Below are positions 24,901-36,900 of a stretch of DNA of 64,000 nucleotides, piece after piece. The notes under the pieces were generated by a model. That model did no database searches, had not been told where the DNA came from, and was given only the letters and a program-made list of their open reading frames with translations. The position numbers were made by a program, and so were the translations under genes. Position 1 is the first letter of the stretch. Every line of letters starts with the position of its first letter. This DNA is from Prinia subflava (Eukaryota; Chordata; Aves; Passeriformes; Cisticolidae). Location: the NCBI RefSeq assembly GCF_021018805.1, contig NC_086247.1:186001-250000 (forward strand), in the 5' to 3' direction.

Positions 24901-27900
24901 CGATGGCGGCGGCGGCGCGCGGGTCGAAGCCGTCGCACACCTGCACGAGCAGCGCGTCGCCCACGGCCCGCAGCGCCTGCACGGCCTCCGTGTGCGTCAT
25001 GCCCAGCAGGCTCTGCTGGTTCACCTCCAGGATCCGCATCCCCACCCGCAGGCGCCCGTCCCGGGCAGCGGCGCCCGAGGAGCTCACCTGGAACACACCG
25101 GGGTCAGCGGGGGAGAGGGGACAGCACCCAGGGAAAGGGACAGCACCCAGGGAAAGGGACAGCACCCAGGGAAAGGGACAGCACACAGGGAAAGGGACAG
25201 CACACAGGGAACGGGACAGCACACAGGGAACGGGACAGCACCCAGGGAACGGGACAGCACACAGGGAAAGGGACAGCACCCAGGGAAAGGGACAGCACAC
25301 AGGGAAAGGGACAGCACCCAGGGAAAGGGACAGCACCCAGGGAAAGGGACAGCACCCAGGGAAAGGGACAGCACACAGGGGACAGCACCCAGGGAAAGGG
25401 ACAGCACCCAGGGAAAGGGACAGCACACAGGGAAAGGGACAGCACACAGGGAAAGGGACAGCACACAGGGGACAGCACACAGGGAACGGGACAGCACCCA
25501 GGGAAAGGGACAGCACACAGGGAAAGGGACAGCACACAGGGAACGGGACAGCACCCAGGGAAAGGGACAGCACCCAGGGAAAGGGACAGCACCCAGGGAA
25601 AGGGACAGCACACAGGGAACGGGACAGCACCCAGGGAAAGGGACAGCACACAGGGAACGGGACAGCACACAGGGAAAGAGACAGCACACAGGGAAAGGGA
25701 CAGCACACAGGGAAACGGACAGCACCCAGGGAAAGGGACAGCACACAGGGAAAGGGACAGCACCCAGGGAAAGGGACAGCACCCAGGGAAAGGGACAGCA
25801 CACAGGGAAAGGGACAGCACACAGGGAAAGGGACAGCACCCAGGGAAAGGGACAGCACACAGGGAACAGGACAGCACACAGGGAACGGGACAGCACCCAG
25901 GGAAAGGGACAGCACCCAGGGAAAGGGACAGCACACAGGGAACGGGACAGCACACAGGGAAAAGGACAGCAGCCCCCAGCTGCAGCCAGGAACAGCATCT
26001 GGGAGTACCATGAGAGGGCAGCACAGGAAGAACCTGTGCTGGTGTGAAAGAATCTTTCACGTGAGATAAAAGAACATGAATCTGAAATGTGGTGTCCCAA
26101 GGGAAGGGTCACTGGGGCAGCGCAGGGACCATGGGGAGAAGGAGGGGACAGCACACAGGGAAAGGGACAGCAGCCCCCAGCTGCAGCCAGGGGAGTATCT
26201 GGGAGTACCATGAGAGGGCAGCACAGGAAGAACCTGCACAGGCAGGGGTGAAAGAATCTTTCATGTGAGATAAAAGAACATGAATCTGAGATGTGGTGTC
26301 CCAAGGGAAGGGTCACCGGGGCAGCGTGGGGGGAAGGAGGGGACAGCACACAGGGAAAGGGACAGCAGCCCCCAGCTGCAGCCAGGGGAGTATCTGGGAG
26401 TACCATGAGAGGGCAGCACAGGGAGAAACTGTACTGGTGTGAAAGAATCCTTCACGTGAGATAAAAGAACATGAATTTGAGATGTGGTGTCCCAAGGGAA
26501 GGGTCACCGGGGCAGCGTGGGGGGAAGGAGGGGACAGCACACAGCAGCCCCCAGCTGCAGCCAGGGAAAGCATCTGGAAGTACCATGAGAGGGCAGCACA
26601 GGAAGAACCTGTGTCACCCTGGTTTTGAAGACTTTTCTGAGCCTTCTATAATGTTCTTCATATTGGAGTCAGAAATTTTACCTTATCACACTTTCTACTA
26701 TAAACAATGGCCGTGTTTTGCTGTCTTTCATTGTTTATAGATTTCTAAGTGAGAGGAGAAAGTTGATTTACAGTTGGCTTGACCAATGCGGATTGAGAGG
26801 TGGAATTCCATCCTCCAATCCACAGGCCCCATAGGAAATGTATAAAAGTGAGTTTTGTAAATAAACTCGGCCCTTTTTGCTGCTTCGCTCACCAGCGTGT
26901 CCTCGTGTGGTTCTTTTAGTGTCCACTGTGACAAACCTGTACTGGCTGGTGTGAAAGAATCTTTCATGTGAGATAAAAGATTGTGAATCTGAAATGTGTT
27001 GGAAAGGAAAGAAGCAGGTGAGAAGGAAAAGCTGTCACATCATGAAGCATCTCACAAAAAGGGAAATCATTTTGTGGTGGGAGAGAGACACAATGGAAAA
27101 GCAAATGGAGACAAACTAGGGAGGAGGGAGGCAGGGATCAGACGTGCAAACAGGAAGAAGAGGGAAAGCACCACTTTGTCTCTTGGTTACCACAAATATC
27201 CAGGAAAAATCAGAGACAGGAAAACCCCTCCAGACAGTGCAGGTAAGAGAGGCTGAGGGGAGTAACAAAGCTCAAGGGAGAGCGGGGAAGTTCAGGATTT
27301 CAGCTCTCTGCAGGCTAATACAGCAAGTATTGGGAAAAACAGAGGGGAGATGGGGTAAACTAACTCTGTGCCACGGCTAAACTGTGAACCTTCCAACCCC
27401 CAAATGCTGTAATGCTGCAGGAGAGAAAATCAAACCCAATTACTCAAAACAACTGTCAGTGAGAATAATCTGAGGTTTTCTTCTCCTGCTGTTAAGAATG
27501 TCCCAGGTGAACATGCAGCAGTCACTCTGAGAGAGGGAATGTATTCTTTTAACTTTAGAACTCAGATAAAACAGTTACAGCCACATAATGACAAATGCTG
27601 AATGTTCCTTTGCCTTAACAGCAACCAATTATCAATTATCAGGGCTGACTGCCAATTATGGAGTGTCTTCAGCCTGAGGATAACCCACACCAGTTTCTGT
27701 CCCAAAAAAGCAGCTAAAGAGGGAACCAGGGACACTAAGGTGAACACCCAGAGTCCTCTGTGTCAGCAGCAAGACCAAAATGACACCACTCATCATTGCT
27801 GTGCTCCACTGCCAGCAAAGCAGAAGCAATAAAAACTTTTTGGGAAGGGTTGGGTGGAGCTTAAACTGATAAGTGTAAGCTGAACAAGAAAATGTGTAAT

Positions 27901-30900
27901 TTCTGGAGGAAAAGTGATGTGAGAAATATGTGTGACACAAGCAGTCACCTAGAAAAGGAACAAAGTTACACAGGGGGTGCATGGCACAGGGGAAAAGGTT
28001 AAGAATTCCTGATGCTTTCCAAGGAAGGAGGAGAGAGCTTGCATGTGTCAGTGGGCAGGAAGCCACAGGCACAGGGGACCAACAGGAATGTGGGCACAAG
28101 GAAAGACGGGTGGGTTTGCATTACAGAAAAAAACACAAAGCAAACCAAAAGCAAGCAGGAAATAAAACAAGAATCTGTGTAGCTGTTGTAGAGGAGAAAA
28201 CATGAAAGGACAAGGACTTTGGTGGAGGGAGGATCTCCAGACCTGAGGCACAGTGAGAGCTGAGAGCACATTCCAGCACTCCCCAGGGACCACCCCTCCC
28301 CTGGCAGGGCCTGCAGAGGTGGTGCCCTTACCTTGGAGATGAAGATGCCTTCATCAGTGGGATCAAATGGATTTCCTGCATGGCCCTTCGCTCCACCTCG
28401 GATACTGATGCCCAGCTTCTCTCCTGGGGCCTTCTCAATGCAGATTTCCTGGAAACACAGAAGAGAATCCTTGTTTGTGGGCCAAGTTCAACTGAGGGAA
28501 CGCTCCTGAGAGTGACCACAATTCTAAACGCCCTGAAAAGGGCCCGAATGAGCCCCATCCTTCATTCGGCAGCTTATTCCTGTTGGTGAGGATAAATGAC
28601 TGTTTTAAGAGGGATGACTGGAAACTTTAAGTCCTCAAGAGGCTTGAGTCTGCTGATCTCTTTCTGCGAAATTCTCCTTCTGTGAAATTCTCTTTCTGTG
28701 CAAGGCTGAGCCAGTGGGCAGGCACAGAACTCTCACAACAAAGCAGAGAAATGACCATGTGAGCTGCCTTTTTCTGTTCTCTGATGACAGAGCCACCAGG
28801 CCATGGCAAGAGACCCTCACCACGCCCCAGCTGGACAAGAGACTGGAGTCTGTCAAAGGAGAAGGAAATTCCAACCAGGAGTTGGTTGTGTCCTAGTCCC
28901 AGACTCCTGCCTGATAAGAGACTGGAGTCTGCCAAAGGAGAAGGAAATTCCAACCAGGAGTTGGTTGTATCCTAGTCCCAGACTCTGGCCTGATAAGAAA
29001 CCACCCCCAGACGCCCCTGCTGTGATCCCCCCTGTCACCATGAGATTTTCCTGGTTTGCTGGGCGTTCATACTAAAGTAGAAGTGTGCACCTTCTCACGC
29101 TCATTAATGTAAACAGGAGATCGTGTTTGTAAATATTGCCATTGCTTTGAATTCCTTCTCCAAGAGAAGGGGAGGTTGAATGACAGCCTCCTTGACCAAT
29201 GTGGGTGAGAGGTGGGAATGCCACTCTCCAATCCATGGTCACCTTGCTAAAGGTATATAATAAGAGTAATAAAGCAGGAGGATTCTCCCTGCTGCTGCTC
29301 TGATCTCTCTGTGTGTCTTTCTGGCGAGGCTCACAGAGACACCCCCCAGCCCCCGGCCCAGAGCCCACCTGCATCCCCAGGAATGCCCCTCTGTGATCCC
29401 CCAGCCCACCTGCATCCCCGGGGAACGCCCCCTCTGTGATCCCCCGGCCCAGAGCCCAGAGCCCACCTGCATCCCCAGGAACGCCCCTCTGTGATCCCCC
29501 GGCCCAGAGCTCAGAACCCACCTGCATCCCCGGGGAACGCCCCTCTGTGACCCCCCAGCCCACCTGCATGCCCGGGGAACGCCCCTCGGTGCCCCCCAGC
29601 CCAGACCCCACCTGCATCCCCGGGGAACGCCCCCTCTGTGACCCCCCAGCCCACCTGCATCCCCGGGGGAACGCCCCTCTGTGATCCCCCAGCCCAGAGC
29701 CCACCTGCATCCCCAGGGAACACCCCCCCTGTGCCCCCCAGCCCACCTGCATGCCCGGGGGACACCCCCTCTGTGACCCCCCAGCCCACCTGCATGCCCG
29801 GGGGACACCCCCTCTGTGACCCCCCACCCCAGAGCCCACCTGCATCCCCAGGGGAGAGTCGCCTCTGTGATCCCCCAGCCCACCTGCATGCCCGGGTAAC
29901 AACGCCCCTCTGTGACCCCCCAGCCGGGGCCCAGAGCCCACCTGCATCCCCAGGGGAGAGTCCCCTCGGTGCCCCCCAGCCCACCTGCATGCCCGGGGGA
30001 CGCCCCCCTGTGCCCCCCAGCCCACCTGCATCCCCGGGGGACGCCCCCCTGTGCCCCCCAGCCCACCTGCATCCCCGGGGGACGCCCCCCTGTGCCCCCC
30101 AGCCCACCTGCATGCCCGGGGGCGGCGGGTCCCTGCGGACCAGCATGCAGAGCTCCTGGGCGCTGCAGAGCAGGGCGTTCACGGCCTCCTGGTGCGTGGC
30201 GTGGCGCAGGTCGGTGCCGTTCACCTCCAGGATCCTGTCCCCCACGCGGAGCCCGCTGCGCGCCGCCAGCCCCCGCGGGATCACCTGCACAAAGAGCAGC
30301 ACGGCTGGGGCAGGGAATCCTCCTCTCCTGGGGTGTGACTGAGCCCCCGGGCAGCCCCCAACACCCTGCTCTGAGCCCTCTCTGCAGACAGAATTCTGAC
30401 ACATCTGGGAACACCGGCCAAGAATGAAGTGGGATGTGCTCTGAAGTGCTATTCCACATGTTATTCTCATATTCCCAATTTAATCTGAACTGTAACCAAA
30501 TTTCTCAGAGATCGTGGGCATGATGTGCTGTGGATTGAGATTTGATCTATCCCAAACTGGGCCTCAGATTTTGGCCCGTGTAGAAGTAGATAAGTTTTGT
30601 GGCACAGTTAGAAATTAGGTTAAGGTGTGTGCATGGACTGTACAGGACAATTAGAGTGAAGACACGGTAGCTGCCTTAAACTGAGATAGTTTACATACTT
30701 GTTCACGCTGAATGCCAATAAGAATGCACCTGCAACTGTAAATTATTCTGCACTGTATAAAACCAGCCATTTCAGGAATAAAGAGGAGAAATCTGTTGTA
30801 ACCACATTGGTCGTATCATACATTGCTCTGTTCCAGCTTCCATATAGGGACCCTGGTTTCACTGAACCAATCCTGTGTCACCATGAGATTTTACCAGTTT

Positions 30901-33900
30901 GCTGAGCGTTCATATTAAAGTAGAAGGTTTGCACCTTCTCATGTAAACACCAGCTGTGTTCTATAAACATTGCCACTGTTTTCACATTCCTTGCTGGGAC
31001 AGACAAGACTGTGTGACAGCCCCTTTGACCAATGTGGTTGGGAGGTGGGAATGCCACTCTCCAATCCTTGGTCACCTTGCTAGAAGTATAAAATAGGAAG
31101 TAATAAACAAAGTAGGGGATTCTCCCTGCTGCTCTGATCCCCCTAAACTCCAGACTCTGTGTGTGTTTCTGGCGAGGCTCACAGTGACACTCCTGTGCCA
31201 GCGTTGCCATTGTTGTGGGCACCAGTTCCACTCCAGTCCTCACCCAGTGCTCTACAGGGGCTCCTGAGAGCTGCAGAGGGTCTAACAAACAACCAAACCT
31301 GTGCTCCTGGTGAAACAAAGGAGTCAGCAAGGAACGGGTGAAATCTGTGAGCACATGGGCAAGCAGGGACGGTGGGAAAGAGTGAGTGAGGCTTTGAGAG
31401 GAGCAAATGCTGCCTCAGTGACCTGCTGATGCACTGCGAGAAAAACCATGGGCATGTGGAGGGAGAGACCTGGCAGGCACCACTCCCAGAACTCCAAACA
31501 GCCCTTAGCAGGTCTGAACCCAGCCACAGGAGTCAGAGGAGTCAGGTTCAGCATCTCCGAGGGACAAGAGAGGTCAGGAAGCAGAAAGAGCTCAGGAAGG
31601 GAGGTCCTCTCCAGCAGCCCTGTTCCAATGAGCGTGGATGTGCAGGACTGTGAGGGAACGGGCTGCAGCCAGAGGCCAGGCTGTGTGCTGTCCCTGAATG
31701 GGCTGATGTCACCACTGCAATGGGAACGTGGGATCAAAGGACACTGGCCTGAGTGCAGCACAGCAGCTCTGGGTGCCCCAGCAGTGACACAATCATCCCA
31801 TCAGCACTTTCCTAGGAATGACTGGCTTTCTGCAGTGCCAGCATCTTCCCAGGACTCATTAAAGCCAACGTGAACTCAGCAATTTCAGAAGCTGACTGGG
31901 ATCCCTCCAAAGGGTTCAGCATGGGTTATGTAGGTTTGAGGCTTTTACATGCCCTCAGATGGCTGCAGCAGCACATCCAGCACAAACAACCCTTCACATC
32001 CCTCTCCTGTGCCCTCATTTCACAAATCCACCCTGTGCATCTGGACTCACATCAAAATCCTTCACCTTAACGCCAATAATCAACAGCTCAGAACACTCAG
32101 AGCAGCTTTCCTGGCACTCTACCTTGGAGATGAAGACCCCAGGCTCATGAATGCCAAAGGGATGGCTGGAATGGTCGCTGCCTCCGACGATGCTGAGCCC
32201 CAGGGGACCACCTGCCTTCACCAGGTGGATTTCCTTCAGGAAGAAGAAGCAGAGTCAGAGGCAATGAAGGATATCACATACAGACCACAAACACTACGAA
32301 CAGGGAGTTGGGGTGTTTTACATGGGTAAGCACAAGGTGAACATTCATGGGACAAGGGGGTTCCCCATGTGGGACTCTATAACCTGGAGAAGAGCTAGAA
32401 TGGGGGTCCCAAGAGAGCTGGAGAGGGATTTTGGACAAGGGTGTGGAGTAATGCAAGGGGGAACAGGTTCCCCCTAAGAGTGGGCAGGGTTAGATGGGAT
32501 ACTGGGGAGAAATCCCTCTCTGTGAGCGTGGGGAGGGCCTAGCACTGGCTGCCCAAGAACCTGTGGCTACTTCCTCCCTGGAAGTTCTCCAGGCCAGGTT
32601 GGAAGGGGCGTGGAGCAAGCTGGGATAGCAGAAGGTGTCTCTGCCCTTGGCAGGTGGTTGGTGGGTCTGGGTGGGCTTTCAGCTCCCTTCACCCCACGCT
32701 CCATCCTCCTACACCGACACCCCCAGCCCCGATAACCCAGCGGGCCGGGAATTGGATTGGTGGGTCTGGGTGGGCTTTCAGCTCCCTTCTCCCCACGCTC
32801 CATCCTCCCACACCGACACCCCCAGCCCTGATAACCCAGCGGGCCGGGGATTGGATTGGTGGATCTGGATGGGCTTTCAGCTCCCTCCATCCTCCTACAC
32901 CGACACCCCCAGCCCCGATAACCCAGCGGGCCGGTCCCCACCGCAGCACCCCTCCCTCCAAAGGAGCCCGGCCAGGCTCCCAGCGCCGCCCCCAGGCCCA
33001 GCTCACCTCGATGGGGTACTGGTCCTCCATGCCCTTGCAGAGGTGGTTCCTGGGCGGCGCGGGCGGCTCCTCGGGCGGGCAGTCGCCGGGCCCGGGCGGC
33101 GGCGGGGAGTGCAGGCGCCCGCGGGGCGCGGCGCCCTCGCCGCCCGGCTGGGCGCCCTCTCTCTCCACCAGCAGCGCGATGGTGGGGGCGGCCGCGGTAA
33201 GCAGCGCTACGGCCTGATCATGCCTGGCTTCTGTCATGTCTACCCCATTGATCTAGAACAAGCCGCAAAGGCGGCGTCAGGCGGCGCTGGCAGAGCCCCC
33301 GGGGAGCCCTGCCCTGCCTGTGCCCCAGAGCTCCTCGTGAGGCTCCCAGCGCCCTCTGACCTGGCACAGGGACACAGGCACTGCTCGTTCCCACCGATCC
33401 CAGTTCCCCTCCTGCTCAGCCTTCCTGCCCTTCCCCACATTCCCTGCACATCTGCAGCACCCCTGACATGGGGACCACGCAGCCCAGTGTGATGTTCCAC
33501 CTCCCACAGCCAAACCTCTCACGGGAGAGGCAAAACCAGTGACTGCCAGTGCAGTGCCACACACAGGGACGTGCTGCAGCGCCTGCTGCCCTGTCCCTGA
33601 GCCACTGTCCCCTTTGGTCACCCACAGCCCCACACAGACACTGCAGGCACGATCTGATGGGTGACAGACCTGTCACTGGGACACTGCTGCCCAGGCTGGG
33701 CAAGGTCATGGTAGCCCAGGGAAGACGCCAGCTCTAGGACATTAAAAATGACCCCAGGTACAGAGGGATTTGAAGAACAGAGAGCCTTTTCTACAAAATC
33801 AAGATTTAGAACTGCCTCCCTAGAAACTCAAAGGACTGGAAAGTACGTGACTGTTCTCCATGGATGTACAAGGGGCAGAAACCTGAGGAGAGCTGAGCTG

Positions 33901-36900
33901 AGTGAACACAGCCAAAACAACAGAACCTGACAGGGAAAAGCTGAAAATTAAAAGGTTTCTAGTCATTAGATTCTGGGAAAACTATCCAAAATGAACAATG
34001 GGGACATGAAAAAAGGAGCTGCCAAGATGGGGTTTGATCAGCTCATGAAATAACGTGACTGTGAGAGTCACAGCAACTGGGCTTTGCAGCCCAACTCACG
34101 ACTGCCTGATTCCCAGAAATATTATTGTTACTCCCAGCTCCTTCCCAGAGAGAGTCTGTGGGCTCAGCTGACGTGCACCATCTGCCAGGGCTTTGTGCAG
34201 ACCCCCCGAGACCCTCCCAGCACTCAGTGCACCTCCTGTCCCACCCACAGCTGTGGTGCTGCTCTCCTTAGGACAGGGAGGGAGGACAAGCGGCCCTGTG
34301 CTGTCCTGGGAACTCCCCAGCGTCACCTCTGTGACAGCACTGTCCCCAGAGGGACACCTCTGAACCACAGGGGTGCCAAGGCAGCGGCTGGCACACGCCC
34401 AGAGGAAGAGGAAGGATGAAAGGAACCCGGGCAATGGCAGGACATGGCATCAAGCAGGAAAGGTCACAAATTAACCACACAGGGGCACAGCCCTCAAGGG
34501 AGTGCAGGTACCAGACACACGGCTCACACACTCCCAGATGGATCCTTCAAGCAGTCACCAAAAGCAATCACCCACAGGAATCACCCACACCAGAGAAGGG
34601 AGACCAAACCTGGCAACCAGCTCGCAGAAGGGATGGAGATTGGAAGGGGCTGTCTCAGCAGATCTCGTGTAGGAGAGGGCCAGGTGGTTGCAGGAAGCTT
34701 GAGGGAGGTGTTGTGGGAATATGCAGCACTCATTATGGGACATTTAACAGAACAGAGAAAGGACTGGAGGTGAGGAACGAGCACGGGGAAATACAGGGGA
34801 GAACAAGAGGCTGCTGGTCAGTGCTGGTCTGGCCAAGCTCTGGGGCTGAGTCCACATCTGCTCTGCCTTCCCCCCACATTCTGTATTTACTGCACTGCTT
34901 CACTCTGTTCTGGTACATGTGCGAGAGCTACTGGTAAAATTCAAGCTGGACCAGCCAGCAAGTAGGAATCCAAAACGTGGGCAGACTCAAGAGGTGGCCC
35001 AGAAGCTGGATGAAAAGCCTGGGGTCTGGCCAAAGAGCCTGGAAGAGCTGGTGCTTGGAGCAGAGGCTGGAGACCTGCAGACAGGAGCACTGACTGCACT
35101 GAGGGGGGCAGGACTGTGCCTGTTCCACCAGCAAGCTGAATCCCAGTGAGCTGAGGGCAGGACAGGGAGAAGCTGGCACTACCTGTGCCCAGGTGTGCAC
35201 CTGTACAGGTCCTGCCCCCCTCCTGCCTCTGACTGGGGACCAGCTGTGTGTGCAGTGTGTCCCACGTCTGCAGTTTGCACTTTTCCCTGCTGACAGCTGC
35301 CCCTGGGAGCAGGGAGAGCAGCAGCGTGTCCAGGGGACTGGGAAGGCGGGATTCCCTGGGTCCTCTGATGGTTAACAAAGGCAACATGCAGGAGAGATTT
35401 GGCTCTTTGGTTCTATCACCAGATCAAGGCCAAACACGCCCACTGAGTGGGAACAAGATGATCTTTAAGGTCCCTTCCAGCCCAAGCCCTGCTCTGACTC
35501 TGTAACACTGTGATGACACTGCAGCAGCATGACCCACTCATTTCTCACATTCTCTGCTGTTTTCCTGCCCCTGACAGGATGAGAGTGGTCAGGTGGGGTC
35601 AGAGCAGCAGGGCACAGCGGTGCCTGCCTGGAGCAGAGCACAGGACTCCAGGAGTCAGAGGTGACTCAAGGGTAACAGCCCTTGGTGCATTTCACACAGG
35701 AACTCTCTGCTACCTGGCAATCCTGGGTGCCTACCCAGCTTTTGGGCAGCTGATTTTCCACGGCCTTTATCTGGCTAGAGAGCAAGGCCAACCCTGCAGC
35801 ACGGCTCTCCGAGTGCCATGGGGAAGGGACATGTCCTTTCCCTGCTCCATGTATTTCTCTGTGTGCCAGGGAATTCTATTATCCTGGCAAATCTCTAAGG
35901 GGTCACACTGCCTCATTCACGTGTCACCCACCACTATCCTAAATCTCCCCACAATCAGTTTTCTTCCCAGTCCTATCCCAGAAGTATCAGCTGCCCTTAG
36001 CAACTGCTCCCAGTGCTGCAGCCTCCCTGCCAGACTCCCATCCCACAGCTCCAGCTCTCCAGCATCCCCCAGCAGGTCCCTGTGCAGTGTTCCCCCCCTA
36101 AATGTCCCCTCCCAAGGGACACAGGGAGGCAGGGGAGTGAGTGACAGTCACTGGGGCACGTTCAGGGGTGTTAACTCAGGGGAGGCCTTGGCTGGGCTCT
36201 TCAATCCCTGTGCTCAAAGCTCCCCTGAGAAGGTCACAGGAGCAACCCCAGTTCTTCTGCTGAGGAGAAGTCCAGGAGGATTTAGAGCACAGGGGAAGAG
36301 CAGGAAGCTGTGCTGTATTTATTTCCTTAAGAAAACAGAATTCTTTGGCAAAGTGAGAGCTGAGCATGACCAGGAGACCACGGCTCTGGAAATGGGCCCT
36401 GCCTGAGGGACCTGTGAGCCCTGCACCAGCGAGGGTCTGCCCACTCCCCACGCAGGGAACCTGCACCCACATCCCAGAAACCATGGCAGCGTGGAAGCTT
36501 TCCAATAAAAACAGGCAACTGCTGCTTCCAAAGAGGGTGGTAAGCAGGCTTGTCCTGCTGAGTGCTCTCCTGAAAGGTGACGTGTTCCTGCACTCATCAG
36601 AGGTGAGAACGAGATCTGAGCTTCAGCTGGTGATCAACACCAAACCTGCACGGTCACACACACCTCAGCACAGGTAACCCCCCCTGGGGGTGTCAGGAAC
36701 AACGCCAGCAACGCCTCAGCCGTGTCAAAATCCAGCAGAGGCCCAAACCCTGCAGGACATGAGCTCACACATCCCATAAGGAATGCACGGCCTGCTATTA
36801 CTGGGGAATTAGATCTGCTTTTCCTATGAAGCTGCCCATGGATATAAATAGAGCTGCTGAAGCAGGGTGGAGACAGGTTTGACTTTTGAACCTATTCTAA

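Noticed and set aside
24758..26406. Long minus-strand frames with CCPFPWVLSLSL repeats joined to PDZ4 sequence
   Set aside because: The PDZ4 exon starts at a clear acceptor at 25087; the rest is pyrimidine-rich intron minisatellite.
34084..34419. Cysteine-rich plus-strand frame (CTICQGF..CTSCPTHSC), superficially RING-like
   Set aside because: Spacing does not match a RING finger, it is short, intronic and antisense, and lacks any supporting context.
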